DNA of 64,000 nt from Panorpa germanica. Taxonomy: Eukaryota > Arthropoda > Insecta > Mecoptera > Panorpidae. This document shows positions 34,522 to 48,811 of the stretch, in pieces. Made by a program: the position numbers and the translations under genes. Within the stretch, counting starts at the first letter, position 1, and every line of letters begins with the position of its first letter. The stretch is taken from contig CAVMBN010000163.1 in assembly GCA_963678705.1 (NCBI GenBank), positions 248,001 through 312,000 on the forward strand, read 5' to 3'. The notes under the pieces are model-generated. The model searched no databases. It saw nothing but the letters and a program-made list of their open reading frames with translations, and was not told the DNA's origin.

Positions 34522-36108
34522 TATATCAAACATCAAAGTTACAATTTTGAGGTTATGTTTATAAGACCGCGTGTACGCGTAATGAAAAATTCGTTTTTAA
34601 CACTGGTATCCAACTGTCAAACTTTTGTAAAAACACTTTGTTTAGGGTAAATTAACACAAATTTAAAACAAACTTAAATACTTTTCGTTTGAAAAAGTAT
34701 TCATATAATTTATTTAATTTTGTTCCGTAATTAATTTCTCACTTTTAATCACTTTTTTCACCTAAAGTAGCAGGAGCCGATCACACACATAGTAGATAGG
34801 AACCACTTGTGTTGCAAAGCAATATTAACGTCCTTGTAAACCAATACGTAGGTCTTCCTTTTTGTATTAAGTCCCATCTGTCTTGCCAGAGCTTATGCAT
34901 ATATACATTTATCCATTTGGCAATATATTTGGTATCGTCTCCAGACTTTTATCTTACAGTCGCATTAACTTTAAATCCTCGAAATTTGTCGCATTAATTT
35001 TAAATCATCAAAATTTGATTTTTTCAGTTCTAGCGTAATTTGAATTTAAGTAAGTGCATGAGTGATTTTTAAATCTAAAGGAATTGTCCCCAATATCACC
35101 TGCACCACTTCTGTAGATACAGTTCTGCAACAACGCGTCATCGTCAATGACATAGTTCTTTGCATGTAAGATCTGGAAGATTGATCCTGTAATACCATGC
35201 CGAAGCACAATACACAACCATTGGCATAAATGCCCCCTTGTAGAGTGTCGGCATAGTTGCCGAGTTCAAGCTTTATTCCGTCCTTGTGACACGTGCAAGG
35301 TGTGTTACAAGTTTATCATTCGTTGTTACTGTATTTGTTTCGTAGCTTTGTAGCTTCAAGAAACTATAATTTTATACATAGCAGGTCGAGAACAGCTTTC
35401 TATTTGTTCTGTACTATTTGCACCGATAAGGATCACATTATCGTTGGCAAAACATACGTTTACACAACCTTTCGAGTGAGAAACACAGTTCTCGTCGAAT
35501 ACCATGTTCCAGAGCTCAGGCCTTATTACGGACCGCTAAGGACAACCTCAAGATAGTTGACTTTTCATGGAACAGTAATCGGTTTGTAAAATTAATGTTT
35601 GACAATGAAAATAGTTCTCCATAGCGCAGTAGATGTACCTATAGGTTTTTGCCGGTCTAATTCTTTGAAGGTAACTTGGCGACCAGACATTATCAAAGGC
35701 ACACTGAATTTCTATAAATATCTCATGTACATACTTAAACTTATGCCTACTTACTTACCATTTGTTTGTTACCATTGAATGTTCATAAACGATCAATCAC
35801 TATTTCCAAGAAAACCGCATATATTGTTCACTTTATCACTTATAACAATTAATACACTCTCTTTATTATTTCAAACACGCATTTATATAAACTAATTCTT
35901 ATGTTTTAATATTATTTATAGTTAATGTTAATCGACTTACTTGATAGTGGGCGGCAACCTTTTGTCTTCCGTATATTTGTAGTGTTTATATGAGGTCTTC
36001 CTTATATACCTCTACAGATTTCTTGAATTTCTTAACTACTTGATGTTTTAGCACTAACACTAACCTAATTATTATCAATTTTTTTGTCTATCGCACTTAT
36101 TACTGTCT
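34522..36108. repeat. Satellite monomer M14
   Basis: Class c, related to M10 by a shared RT deletion. Its start (GTCCTATATC) is shared with M20 and M27. Confidence 0.9.
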
Positions 36109-37695
36109 AATATCAAACATCAAAGTTACAAATTTGAGGTTATGTTTATAAGAACGCGTGTACGCGTAATGAAAAATTCGTTTTTAACACTGGTTTCCAA
36201 CTGTCAAACTTTTGTAAAAACACTTTCTTTAGGGTAAATTAACACAAATTTAAAACAAACTTCAATACTTTTCGTTTGAAAAAGTATTCATATAATTTAT
36301 TTAATTTTTTTCCGTAATTAATTTCTCACTTTTAATCACTTTTTTCACCTAAAGTAGCAGGAGCCGATCACACACATAGTAGATAGGAACCACTTGTGTT
36401 GCAAAGCAATATTACCGTCCTTGTAAACCAATACGTAGGTCTTCCTTTTTGTATTAAGTCCCATCTGTCTTGCCAGATCTTATGCATATATGCATTCATC
36501 TCTTTGCAATATATTTGGTATTGTCTTCAGACTTTTATCCTACAGCCGCATTAACTTCAAATCCTTGAAATTTTTCGCATTAATTTTAAATCATCAAAAT
36601 TTGATTTTTTCAGTTCTAGCGTAATTTGTACTTGAGTAAGTGCATGAGTGTTTTTTAAATCTAATGGAATTGTCCCCAATATCACTTGCACAACTTTTTT
36701 AGATACAGTTCTGCAACAACGGGTCATCGTCAATAACATAGTTCTTTGCATGGAAGATCTGGAAGATTGATCCTGTAATACCATGCCGAAGCACAATACA
36801 CAACCATTAGCATAAATGCCCCCTTGTATAGTGTCGGCATAGTTGCCGAGTTTAAGCTTCATTCCGTCCTTGTGACACGCGCAAGGTGTGTTACAAGTTT
36901 ATCATTCGTTGTTACCGTATTTGTTTTGTAGCTTTCTAGCTTCAAGAAACTACAGATTTTATTTATAGCAGGCCGAGAACGGCTTTCTAGTTGTTCTGTA
37001 CTATTTGAACCGATATGGATCACATTATCGTTGGCAAAACATACGTCTTCACAACCTTTTGAGTGAGAAACACAGTTTTCGTCAAATACCATGTTCCAGA
37101 GCTCAGGCCCCATTACGGATCGCTGAGGACAACCTTTAGATAGTTGCCTTTTCATGGAACATAAATCGGTTTGTAAAATTAATGTTCGACAATGAAAATA
37201 GTTCTCCATAGCGCAGTAGACGTACCTAGAGGTTTTTGCCGGTCTAATTCTTTGAAGGTCACTTGGGCACCAGACATTATCAAAGGCACACTGAATTTTT
37301 ATAAATCTCTCATATACATACTTGTACTTATGCCTACTTACTTACCATTTGTTTGTTACCATTGAATGTTCATAAACGATCAATCACTATTTCCAACAAA
37401 ACCGCATATATTGTTCACTTAATCACTTATAACAATTAATACACTCTCATTATTATTTAAAACACGCGTTTATATAAACTAATTCTTGTGTTTTAATATT
37501 ATTTATAGTTAATGTTAATCGACATACTTGATAGTGGGCGGCAACCTTTTGTCTTCCGTATATTTGTAGTGTTTATATGAGGTCTTCCTTATATAGCTCT
37601 ACAGATTTCTAGAATTTCTAAACCACTTTATGTTTTAGCACTAACACTAACTTAATTATTATTACTTTTTTTGTCTATCGCACTTATTAATGTCT
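36109..37695. repeat. Satellite monomer M15 (HOR position 1)
   Basis: Class a. First monomer of the 7-mer unit; near-identical partner M22 starts 11116 bp away. Both start GTCTAATATC and share CTTCACAACC in the RT. Confidence 0.9.
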
Positions 37696-39283
37696 TATAT
37701 CAAACATCAAAGTTACAATTTTGAGGTTATGTTTATAAGACCGCGTGTACGCGTAATGAAAAATTCGTTTTTAACACTGGTATCCAACTGTCAAACTTTT
37801 GTAAAAACACTTTGTTTAGGGTAAATTAACACAAATTTAAAACAAACTTAAATACTTTTCGTTTGAAAAAGTATTCATATAATTTATTTAATTTTGTTCC
37901 GTAATTAATTTCTCACTTTTAATCACTTTTTTCACCTAAAGTAGCAGGAGCCGATCACACACATAGTAGATAGGAACCACTTGTGTTGCAAAGCAATATT
38001 AACGTCTTTGTAAACCAATACGTAGGTCTTCCTTTTTGTATTAAGTCCCATCTGTCTTGCCAGAGCTTATGCATATATACATTCATCCCTTTGGCAATAT
38101 ATTTGATATCGTCTCCAGACTTTTATCCTACAGCTGCATTAACTTTAAATCCTCGAAATTTGTTGCATTAATTTTAAATCATCAAAATTTGATTTTTTCA
38201 GTTCTAGCGTAATTTGTACTTGAGTAAGTGCATGAGTGATATTTAAATCTAAAGGAATTGTCTTCAATATCACCTAAACCACTTCTGTAGATACAGTTCT
38301 GCAACAACGCGTCATCGTCAATAACATAGTTCTTTGCATGGAAGATCTGGAAGATTGATCCTGTAATACCATGCCGAAGCACAATACACAACCATTGGCA
38401 TAAATTCCCCCTTGTATAGTGTCGGCATAGTTGCCGAGTTTAAGCTTCATTCCGTCCTTGTGACACGCGCAAGGTGTGTTACAAGTTTATCATTCGTTGT
38501 TACTGTATTTGTTTTGTAGATTTGTAGCTTCAAGAAACTACAGATTTTATATATAGCAGGTCGAGAACGGATTTCTAGTTGTTCTGTACTCTTTGCACTG
38601 ATAAGGATCACATTATCGTTGGCAAAACATACGTCTACACAACCTTTCGAGTGAGAAACACAGTTCTCGTCAAATACCATGTTCCAGAGCTCAGGCCCCA
38701 TTACAGATCGCTGAGGACAACCTTTAGATAGTTGCCTTTTCATGGAACGGTAATCGGTTTGTAAAATTATTGTTCGACAATAAAAATAGTTCTCCATAGC
38801 GCAGTAGACGTACCTAGAGGTTTTTGCCGGTCTAATTCTTTGCAGGTCACTTGGCCACCAGACATTATCAAAGGTACACTGAATTTCTATTAATATCTCA
38901 TGTACATACTTGTACTTATGCTTACTTACTTACCATTTGTTTGTTACCATTGAATGTTCATGAACGATCAATCACTATTTCCAAGAAAACCGCATGTATT
39001 GTTCACTTAGTCACTTATAACAATTATTACACTCTCTTTATTATTTAAAACACGAATTTATATAAACTAATTTTTATGTTTTAATATTATTTATAGTTAA
39101 TGTTAATCGACTTACTTGATAGTGGGCGGCAACCTTTTGGCTTCCGTATATTTGTAGTGTTTATATGAGGTCTTCCTTATATAGCTCTACAGATTTCTTG
39201 AATTTCTTAACTACTTGATGTTTTAGCACTAACACTAACCTAATTATTATCAATTTTTTTGTCTATCGCACTTATTACTGTCT
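37696..39283. repeat. Satellite monomer M16 (HOR position 2)
   Basis: Class a; partners M23 and most of M29. Variants CACCTAAACCAC and TTTTGGCTTCC mark this position in all three copies. Confidence 0.9.
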
Positions 39284-40872
39284 TATATCAAACATCAAAG
39301 TTACAATTTTGAGGTTATGTTTATAAGACCGCGTGTACGCGTAATGAATATTTTGTTTTTAACACTGGTTTCCAACTGTCAAACTTTTGTAAAAACACTT
39401 ACTTTAGGGTAAATTAACACAAATTTAAAACAAACTTAAATACTTTTCGTTTGAAAAAGTATTCATATAATTTATTTAATTTTTTTCCGTAATTAATTTC
39501 TCACTTTTAATTACTTTTTTTACCTAAAGTAGCAGGAGCCGATCACACACATGGTAGATAGGAACCACTTGTGTTGCAAAGCAATATTAACGTCCTTGTA
39601 AACCAATACGTAGGTCTTCTTTTTTGTATTAAGTCCCATCTGTCTTGCCAGAGCTTATGCATATATGCATTCATCTCTTTGGCAATATATTTGATATCGT
39701 TTTTAGACTTTTATCCTACAGCAGCATTAACTTTAAATCCTCGAAATTTGTCGCATTTGTTATAAATCATCAAAATTTGATTTTTTCAGTTCTAGCGTAA
39801 TTTGTATTTGAGTAGGTGCATAAGTGATTTTTAAATCTAAATGAATTGTCTTAAATATCACCTGCACCACTTCTGTAGATACAGTTCTGCAACAACGCGT
39901 CATCGTCAATAACATAGTTCTTTGCATGGAAGATCTGGAAGATTGATCCTGTAATACCATGCCAAAGCACAATACACAACCATTGGCATAAATGCCCCCT
40001 TGTATAGTGTCGGCATAGTTGCCGAGTTTAAGCTTCATTCCGTCCTTGTGACACGCGCAAGGTGTGTTACAAGTTTATCATTCGTTGTAACAGTATTTGT
40101 TTTGTAGCTTTGTAGCTTCAAGAAACTACAGATTTTATATATAGCAGGTCAAAAACGGATTTCTAGTTGTTCTGTACTATTTGCACCGATAAGGATCACA
40201 TTATCGTTGGCAAAACATACGTCTACACAACCTTTCGAGTGAGAAACACAGTTCTCGTCGAATACCATGTTCCAGAGCACAGGCCCCATTACAGATCGCT
40301 GAGGACAACCTTTAGATAGTTGCCTTTTCATGCAACGGTAATCGGTTTGTAAAATTAATGTTCGACAATGAAAATAGTTCTCCATAGCGCAGTAGACGTA
40401 CCTAGAGGTTTTTGCCGGTCTAATTCTTTGAAGGTCACTTGCCCACCAGACATTATCAAAGGCACACTGAATTTCTATATATATCTCATGTACATTCTTG
40501 TACTTATGCCTACTTACTTATTATTTGTTTGTTACCATTGAATGTTCATGAACGATCAATCACTATTTCCAAGAAAGCCGCATATATTGTTCACTTAATC
40601 ACTTATAACAATTATTACACTCTCTTTATTATTTAAAACACGCATTTATATAAACTTATTCTTATGTTTTAATATTATTTATAGTTAATGGTAATCGACT
40701 TACTTGATAGTGGGCGGCAACCTTTTGTCTTCCGTATATTTGTAGTGTTTATATGAGGTCTTTCTTATATAGCTCTACAGATTTCTTGAATTTCTTAACC
40801 ACTTGATGTTTTAGCACTAACACTAACCTAATTATAATCACTTTTTTTTGTCTATCGCACTTATTAATGTCT
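39284..40872. repeat. Satellite monomer M17 (HOR position 3)
   Basis: Class a; partners M24 and M30. Marked by ACACATGGTAGATAG and GAGCACAGGCCCC. The RT frame is cut early at 40149. Confidence 0.9.
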
Positions 40873-42460
40873 TATATTAAACATCAAAATTACAATTTTG
40901 AGGTTATGTTTATAAGACCGCGTGTACGCGTAATGAAAAATTCGTTTTTAACACTGGTTTCCAACTGTCAAACTTTTGTAAAAACACTTTGTTTAGGGTA
41001 AATTAACACAAATTTAAAACAAACTTAAATACTTTTCGTTTAAAAAAGTATTCATATAATTTATTTAATTTTTTTCCGTAATTAATTTCTCACTTTTAAT
41101 CACTTTTTTCACCTAAAGTAGCAGGAGCCGATCACACACATAGTAGATAGGAACCACTTGTGTTGTAAAGCAATATTAACGTCCTTGTAAACCAATACGT
41201 AGGGCTTCCTTTTTGTATTAAGTCCCATCTGTCTTGCCAGAGCTTATGCATATATGCATTCATCTCTTTGGCAATATATTTGATATCGTCTCCAGACTTT
41301 TATCCTACAGCTGCATTAACTTTAAATCCTCAAAATTTGTTGCATTAATTTTAAATCATCAAAATTTGATTTTTTCAGTTCTAGCGTAATTTGTACTTGA
41401 GTAAGTGCATGAGTGATATTTAAATCTAAAGGAATTGTCTTCAATATCACCTGCACCACTTCTGTAGATACAGTTCTGCAACAACGCGTCATCGTCAATA
41501 ACATAGTTCCTTGCATGGAAGATCTGGAAGATTGATCCTGTAATACCATGCCGAAGCACAATACACAACCATTGGCATAAATTCCCCCTTGTATAGTGTC
41601 GGCATAGTTGCCGAGTTTAAGCTTCATTCCGTCCTTGTGACACGCGCAAGGTGTGTTACAAGTTTATCATTCGTTGTTACTGTATTTGTTTTGTAGATTT
41701 GTAGCTTCAAGAAACTACAGATTTTATACATAGCAGGTCGAGAACGGATTTCTAGTTGTTCTGTACTATTTGCACCGATAAGGATCACATTAACGTTGGC
41801 AAAACATACGTCTACACAACCTATCGAGTGAGAAACACAGTTCTCGTCGAATACCATGTTCCAGAGCTCAGGCCCCATTACAGATCGCTGAGGACAACCT
41901 TTAGATAGTTGCCTTTTCATGGAACGGTAATCGGTTTGTAAAATTATTGTTCGACAATAAAAATAGTTCTCCATAGCGCAGTAGACGTACCTAGAGGTTT
42001 TTGCCGGTCTAATTCATTGCAGGTCACTTGGCCACCAGACATTATCAAAGGCACACTGAATTTCTATTAATATCTCATGTACATACTTGTACTTATGCCT
42101 ACTTACTTACCATTTGTTTGTTACCATTAAATGTTCATGAACGATCAATCACTATTTCCAAGAAAACCGCATATATTGTTCACTTAGTCACTTATAACAA
42201 TTATTACACTCTCTTTATTATTTAAAACACGAATTTATATAAACTAATTTTTATGTTTTAATATTATTTATAGTTAATGTTAATCGACTTACTTGATAGT
42301 GGGCGGCAACCTTTTGTCTTCCGTATATTTGTAGTGTTTATATGAGGTCTTCCTTATATAGCTCTACAGATTTCTTAAATTTCTTAACCACTTGATGTTA
42401 TAGCACTAACACTAACCTAATTATTATCACTTTTTTTGTCTATCGCACTTATTAATGTCT
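40873..42460. repeat. Satellite monomer M18 (HOR position 4)
   Basis: Class a; partners M25 and M31. Marked by TTGTAAAGCAA, GTAGGGCTTCC and CATTAACGTTGG. Confidence 0.9.
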
Positions 42461-44048
42461 TATATCAAACATCAAAGTTACAATTTTAAGGTTATGTTTA
42501 TAAGACCGCGTGTACGCGTAATGAATATTTCGTTTTTAACACTGGTTTCCAACTGTCAAACTTTTGTAAAAACACTTTCTTTAGGGTAAATTAACACAAA
42601 TTTAAAACAAACTTAAATACTTTTTGTTTAAAAAAGTATTCATATAATTTATTTAATTTTTTTCCGTAATTAATTTCTCACTTTTAATCACTTTTTTCAC
42701 CTAAAGTAGCAGGAGCCGATCACACACATAGTAGATAGGAACCACTTGTGTTGCAAAGCAATATTAACGTCCTTGTAAACCAATACGTAGGTCTTTTTTT
42801 TTGTATTAAGTCCCATCTGTCTTGCCAGAGCTTATGCATATATGCATTCTTCTCTTTGGCAATATATTTGATATCGTTTTTAGACTTTTATCCTACAGCA
42901 GCATTAACTTTAAATCCTCGAAATTTGTCGCATTAGTTATAAATCATCAAAATTTGATTTTTTTAGTTCTAGCGTAATTTTTATTTGAGTAGGTGCATAA
43001 GTGATTTTTAAATCTAAATGAATTGTCTTAAATATCACCTGCACCACTTCTGTAGATACAGTTCTGCAACAACGCGACATCGTCAATAATATAGTTCTTT
43101 GCATGGTAGATCTGGAAGATTGATCCTGTAATACCATGCCAAAGCACAATACACAACCATTAGCATAAATGCCCCCTTGTATAGTGTCGGCATAGTTGCC
43201 AAGTTTAAGCTTTATTCCGTCCTTGTGACACGCGCAAGGTGTGTTACAAGTTTATCATTCGTTGTTACCGTATTTGTTTCGAAGCTTTGAAGCTTCAAAA
43301 AACTACAGATTTTATCTATAGCAGGTCGAGAACTGCTTTCTAGTTGTTCTGTACTATTTGCACTGATAAGGATCACATTATCGTTGGCAAAACATACGTT
43401 TACACAACCTTTCAAATGAGAAACACAGTTCTCGTCGAATACCATGTTCCAGAGCTCAGGCCCCAATACGGATCGCTGAGGACAACCTCAAGATAGTTGC
43501 CTTTTCATGAAACGGTAATCGGTTTGTAAAATTAATGTTCGACAATGAAAATAGTTCTCCATAGCGCAGTAGACGTACCTAGAGGTTTTTGCCGCTCTAA
43601 TTTTTTGAAGGTCACTTGGCCACCAGACATTATCAAAGGCACACTAAATTTTTTTAAATATCTCATGTACATACTTGTACTTATGCCTACTTACTTACCA
43701 TTTGTTTGTTACCATTGAATGTTCATAAACGATCAATCACTATTTCCAACAGAACCGCATATATTGTTCACTTAATCACTTATAACAATTAATAAACTCT
43801 CATTATTATTTAAAACACGCATTTATATAAACTAATTTTTGTGTTTTAATATTATTTATAGTTAATGTTAATCGACTTACTTGATAGTGGGCGGCAACCT
43901 TTTGTCTTCCGTATATTTGTAGTGTTTATATGAGGTCTTCCTTATATAGCTCTACAGATTTCTAGAATTTCTAAACCACTTCATGTTTTAGCACTAACAC
44001 TAACTTAATTATTATTACTTTTTTTGTCTATCGCACTTATTAATGTCC
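42461..44048. repeat. Satellite monomer M19 (HOR position 5)
   Basis: Class c; partners M26 and M32. Marked by GTCTTTTTTTTT and AACGCGACATCG. Its last 300 bp look like M13. Confidence 0.9.
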
Positions 44049-45636
44049 TATATCAAACATCAAAGTTACAATTTTGAGGTTATGTTTATAAGACCGCGTG
44101 TACGCGTAATGAAAAATTCGTTTTTAACACTGGTATCCAACTGTCAAACTTTTGTAAAAACACTTTGTTTAGGGTAAATTACCACAAATTTAAAACAAAC
44201 TTAAATACTTTTCGTTTGAAAAAGTATTCATATAATTTATTTGATTTTGTTCCGTAATTAATTTCTCACTTTTAATCACTTTTTTCACCTAAAGTAGCAG
44301 GAGCCGATCACACACATAGTAGATAGGAACCACTTGTGTTGCAAAGCAATATTAACGTCCTTATAAACCAATACGTAGGTCTTCCTTTTTGTATTAAGTC
44401 CCATCTGTCTTGCCAGAGCTTATGCATATATACATTCATCCCTTTGGCAATATATTTGGTATCGTCTCCAGACTTTTATCTTACAGTCGCATTAACTTTA
44501 AATCCTCGAAATTTGTCGCATTAATTTTAAATCATCAAAATCTGATTTTTTCAGTTCTAGCGTAATTTGAATTTGAGTAAGTGCATGAGTGATTTTTAAA
44601 TCTACAGGAATTGTCCCCAATATCACCTGCACCACTTCTGTAGATACAGTTCTGCAACAACGCGTCATCGTCAATGACATAGTTCTTTGCATGTTAGATC
44701 TGGAAGATTGATCTTGTAATACCATGTTGAAGCACAATACACAACCATTGGCATAAATGCCCCCTTGTATAGTGTCGGCATAGTTGCCGAGTTTAAGCTT
44801 TTTTCCGTCCTTGTGACACGTGCAAGGTGTGTTACAAGTTTATCATTCGTTGTTACTGTATTTGTTTCGTAGCTTTGTAGCTTCAAGAAACTACAGATTT
44901 TATCTATAGCAGGTCGAGAACGGCTTTCTAGTTGTTCTGTACTATTTGAACCGATATGGATCACATTATCGTTGGCAAAACATACGTCTACACAACCTTT
45001 TGAGTGAGAAACACAGTTTTTGTCAAATACCATGTTCCAGAGCTCAGGCCCCATTACGGATCGCTGAGGACAACCTTTAGATAGTTGCCTTTTCATGGAA
45101 CATAAATCGGTTTGTAAAATTAATGTTCGACAATGAAAATAGTTCTCCATAGCGCAGTAGACGTACCTAGAGGTTTTTGCCGGTCTAATTCTTTGAAGGT
45201 CACTTGGGCACCAGACATTATCAAAGGCACACTGAATTTCAATAAATCTCTCATATACATACTTGTACTTATGCCTACTTACTTACCATTTGTTTGTTAC
45301 CATTGAATGTTCATAAACGATCAATCACTATTTCCAACAAAACCGCATATATTGTTCACTTAATCACTTATAACAATTAATACACTCTCATTATTATTTA
45401 AAATACGCGTTTATATAAACTAATTCTTGTGTTTTAATATTATTTATAGTTAATGTTAATCGACTTACTTGATAGTGCGCGGCAACCTTTTGTCTTCCGT
45501 ATATTTGTAGTGTTTATATGAGGTCTTCCTTATATAGCTCTACAGATTTCTAGAATTTCTAAACCACTTTATGTTTTAGCACTAACACTAACTTAATTAT
45601 TATTACTTTTTTTGTCTATCGCACTTATTAATGTCT
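44049..45636. repeat. Satellite monomer M20 (HOR position 6)
   Basis: Class a; partner M27. Mosaic: begins like M14, ends like M11/M15. It has a 159-codon open RT frame (45150-44671). Confidence 0.9.
44498..45255 (-). pseudogene. R1-clade-like RT fragment in M20
   Basis: Open for 159 codons (45150-44671), from MENYFHCRTL through KGCPQRSVMGPELWN and FAND to CKELCH. It is followed in another frame by MTRCCRTVSTEVVQVILGTIP. Upstream bases continue the same reading into AFDNV. Same dead-site changes as the other copies. Confidence 0.78.
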
Positions 45637-47224
45637 TATATCAAACATCAAAGTTACAATTTTGAGGTTATGTTTATAAGACCGCGTGCACGCGTAATGA
45701 AAAATTCGTTTTTAACACTGGTATCCAACTGTTAAACTTTTGTAAAAACACTTTGTTTAGGGTAAATTAACACAAATTTAAAACAAACTTAAATACTTTT
45801 CGTTTGAAAAAGTATTCATATAATTTATTTAATTTTGTTCCGTAATTAATTTCTCACTTTTAATCACTTTTTTCACCTAAAGTAGCAGGAGCCGATCACA
45901 CACATAGTAGATAGGAACCACTTGTGTTGCAAAGCAATATTAACGTCTTTGTAAACCAATACGTAGGTCTTCCTTTTTGTATTAAGTCCCATCTGTCTTG
46001 CCAGAGCTTATGCATATATACATTCATCTTTTTGGCAATATATTTGGTATCGTCTCCAGACTTTTATCTTACAGTCGCATTAACTTTAAATCCTCGAAAT
46101 TTGTCGCATTGATTTTAAATCATCAAAATTTGATTTTTTCAGTTCTAGCGTAATTTAAATTTGAGTAAGTGCATAAGTGATTTTTAAATCTACAGGAATT
46201 GTCCCCAATATCACCTGCACCACTTCTGTAGATACAGTTCTGCAACAACGCGTCATCGTCAATGACATAGTTCTTTGCATGTAAGATCTGGAAGATTGAT
46301 CCTGTAATACCATGCCGAAGCACAATACACAACCATTGGCATAAATGCCCCCTTGTATAGTGTCGGCATAGTTGCCGAGTTTAAGCTTTATTCCGTCCTT
46401 GTGACACGTGCAAGGTGTGTTACAAGTTTATCATTCGTTGTTACTGTATTTGTTTCGTAGCTTTGTAGCTTCAAGAAACTACAGATTTTATATATAGCAG
46501 GTCAAGAACAGCTTTCTAGTTGTTCTCTACTATTTGCACCGATAAGGATCACATTATCGTTGGCAAAACATACGTTTACACAACCTTTCGAGTGAGAAAC
46601 ACAGTTCTCGTCGAATACCATGTTCCAGAGCTCAGGCCTTATTACGGACCGCTGAGGACAACCTCAAGATAGTTGCCTTTTCATGGAACAGTAATCGGTT
46701 TGTAAAATTAATGTTCGACATTGAAAATAGTTCTCCATAGCGCAGTAGACGTACCTATAGGTTTTTGTAGGTCTAATTCTTTGAAGATCACTTGGCCACC
46801 AGACATTATCAAAGGCACACTAAATTTCTATAATTATCTCATGTACATACTTGGACTTATGCCTACTTACTTACCATTTGTTTGTTACTATTGAATGTTC
46901 ATAAACGATCAATCACTATTTCCAAGAAAACCGCATATATTGTTCACTTAATCACTTATAACAATTAATACACTCTCTTTATTATTTTAAACACGCATTT
47001 ATATAAACTAATTCTTATGTTTTAATATTATTTATAGTTAATGTTAATCGACTTACTTGATAGTGGGCGGCAACCTTTTGTCTTCCGTATATTTGTAGTG
47101 TTTATATGAGGTCTTCCTTATATACCTCTACAGATTTCTTGAATTTCTTAACTACTTGATGTTTTAGCACTAACACTAACCTAATTATTATCAATTTTTT
47201 TGTCTATCGCACTTATTACTGTCT
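45637..47224. repeat. Satellite monomer M21 (HOR position 7)
   Basis: Class c; partner M28 and, more distantly, M12. A private change turns the spacer hairpin into CGCGTGCACGCG. Confidence 0.9.
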
Positions 47225-48811
47225 AATATCAAACATCAAAGTTACAAATTTGAGGTTATGTTTATAAGAACGCGTGTACGCGTAATGAAAAATTCGTTTT
47301 TAACACTGGTTTCCAACTGTCAAACTTTTGTAAAAACACTTTCTTTAGGGTAAATTAACACAAATTTAAAACAAACTTCAATACTTTTCGTTTGAAAAAG
47401 TATTCATATAATTTATTTAATTTTTTTCCGTAATTAATTTCTCACTTTTAATCACTTTTTTCACCTAAAGTAGCAGGAGCCGATCACACACATAGTAGAT
47501 AGGAACCACTTGTGTTGCAAAGCAATATTAACGTCCTTGTAAACCAATACGTAGGTCTTCCTTTTTGTATTAAGTCCCATCTGTCTTGCCAGATCTTATG
47601 CATATATGCATTCATCTCTTTGCAATATATTTGGTATTGTCTTCAGACTTTTATCCTACAGCCGCATTAACTTCAAATCCTTGAAATTTTTCGCATTAAT
47701 TTTAAATCATCAAAATTTGATTTTTTCAGTTCTAGCGTAATTTGTACTTGAGTAAGTGCATGAGTGTTTTTTAAATCTAATGGAATTGTCCCCAATATCA
47801 CTTGCACAACTTTTTTAGATACAGTTCTGCAACAACGGGTCATCGTCAATAACATAGTTCTTTGCATGGAAGATCTGGAAGATTGATCCTGTAATACCAT
47901 GCCGAAGCACAATACACAACCATTAGCATAAATGCCCCCTTGTATAGTGTCGGCATAGTTGCCGAGTTTAAGCTTCATTCCGTCCTTGTGACACGCGCAA
48001 GGTGTGTTACAAGTTTATCATTCGTTGTTACCGTATTTGTTTTGTAGCTTTCTAGCTTCAAGAAACTACAGATTTTATTTATAGCAGGCCGAGAACGGCT
48101 TTCTAGTTGTTCTGTACTATTTGAACCGATATGGATCACATTATCGTTGGCAAAACATACGTCTTCACAACCTTTTGAGTGAGAAACACAGTTTTCGTCA
48201 AATACGATGTTCCAGAGCTCAGGCCCCATTACGGATCGCTGAGGACAACCTTTAGATAGTTGCCTTTTCATGGAACATAAATCGGTTTGTAAAATTAATG
48301 TTCGACAATGAAAATAGTTCTCCATAGCGCAGTAGACGTACCTAGAGGTTTTTGCCGGTCTAATTCTTTGAAGGTCACTTGGGCACCAGACATTATCAAA
48401 GGCACACTGAATTTTTATAAATCTCTCATATACATACTTGTACTTATGCCTACTTACTTACCATTTGTTTGTTACCATTGAATGTTCATAAACGATCAAT
48501 CACTATTTCCAACAAAACCGCATATATTGTTCACTTAATCACTTATAACAATTAATACACTCTCATTATTATTTAAAACACGCGTTTATATAAACTAATT
48601 CTTGTGTTTTAATATTATTTATAGTTAATGTTAATCGACTTACTTGATAGTGGGCGGCAACCTTTTGTCTTCCGTATATTTGTAGTGTTTATATGAGGTC
48701 TTCCTTATATAGCTCTACAGATTTCTAGAATTTCTAAACCACTTTATGTTTTAGCACTAACACTAACTTAATTATTATTACTTTTTTTGTCTATCGCACT
48801 TATTAATGTCT
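47225..48811. repeat. Satellite monomer M22 (HOR position 1)
   Basis: Copy of M15 at +11116 bp; class a, RT open 48325-47975. Confidence 0.9.

Larger units (their letters stand above)
36109..47224. repeat. Higher-order repeat unit A (7 monomers)
   Basis: Seven monomers (M15-M21) form an 11,116-bp unit. Monomers within it differ clearly from each other, yet each matches the monomer seven positions on almost base for base, which is the definition of a higher-order repeat. Confidence 0.9.
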
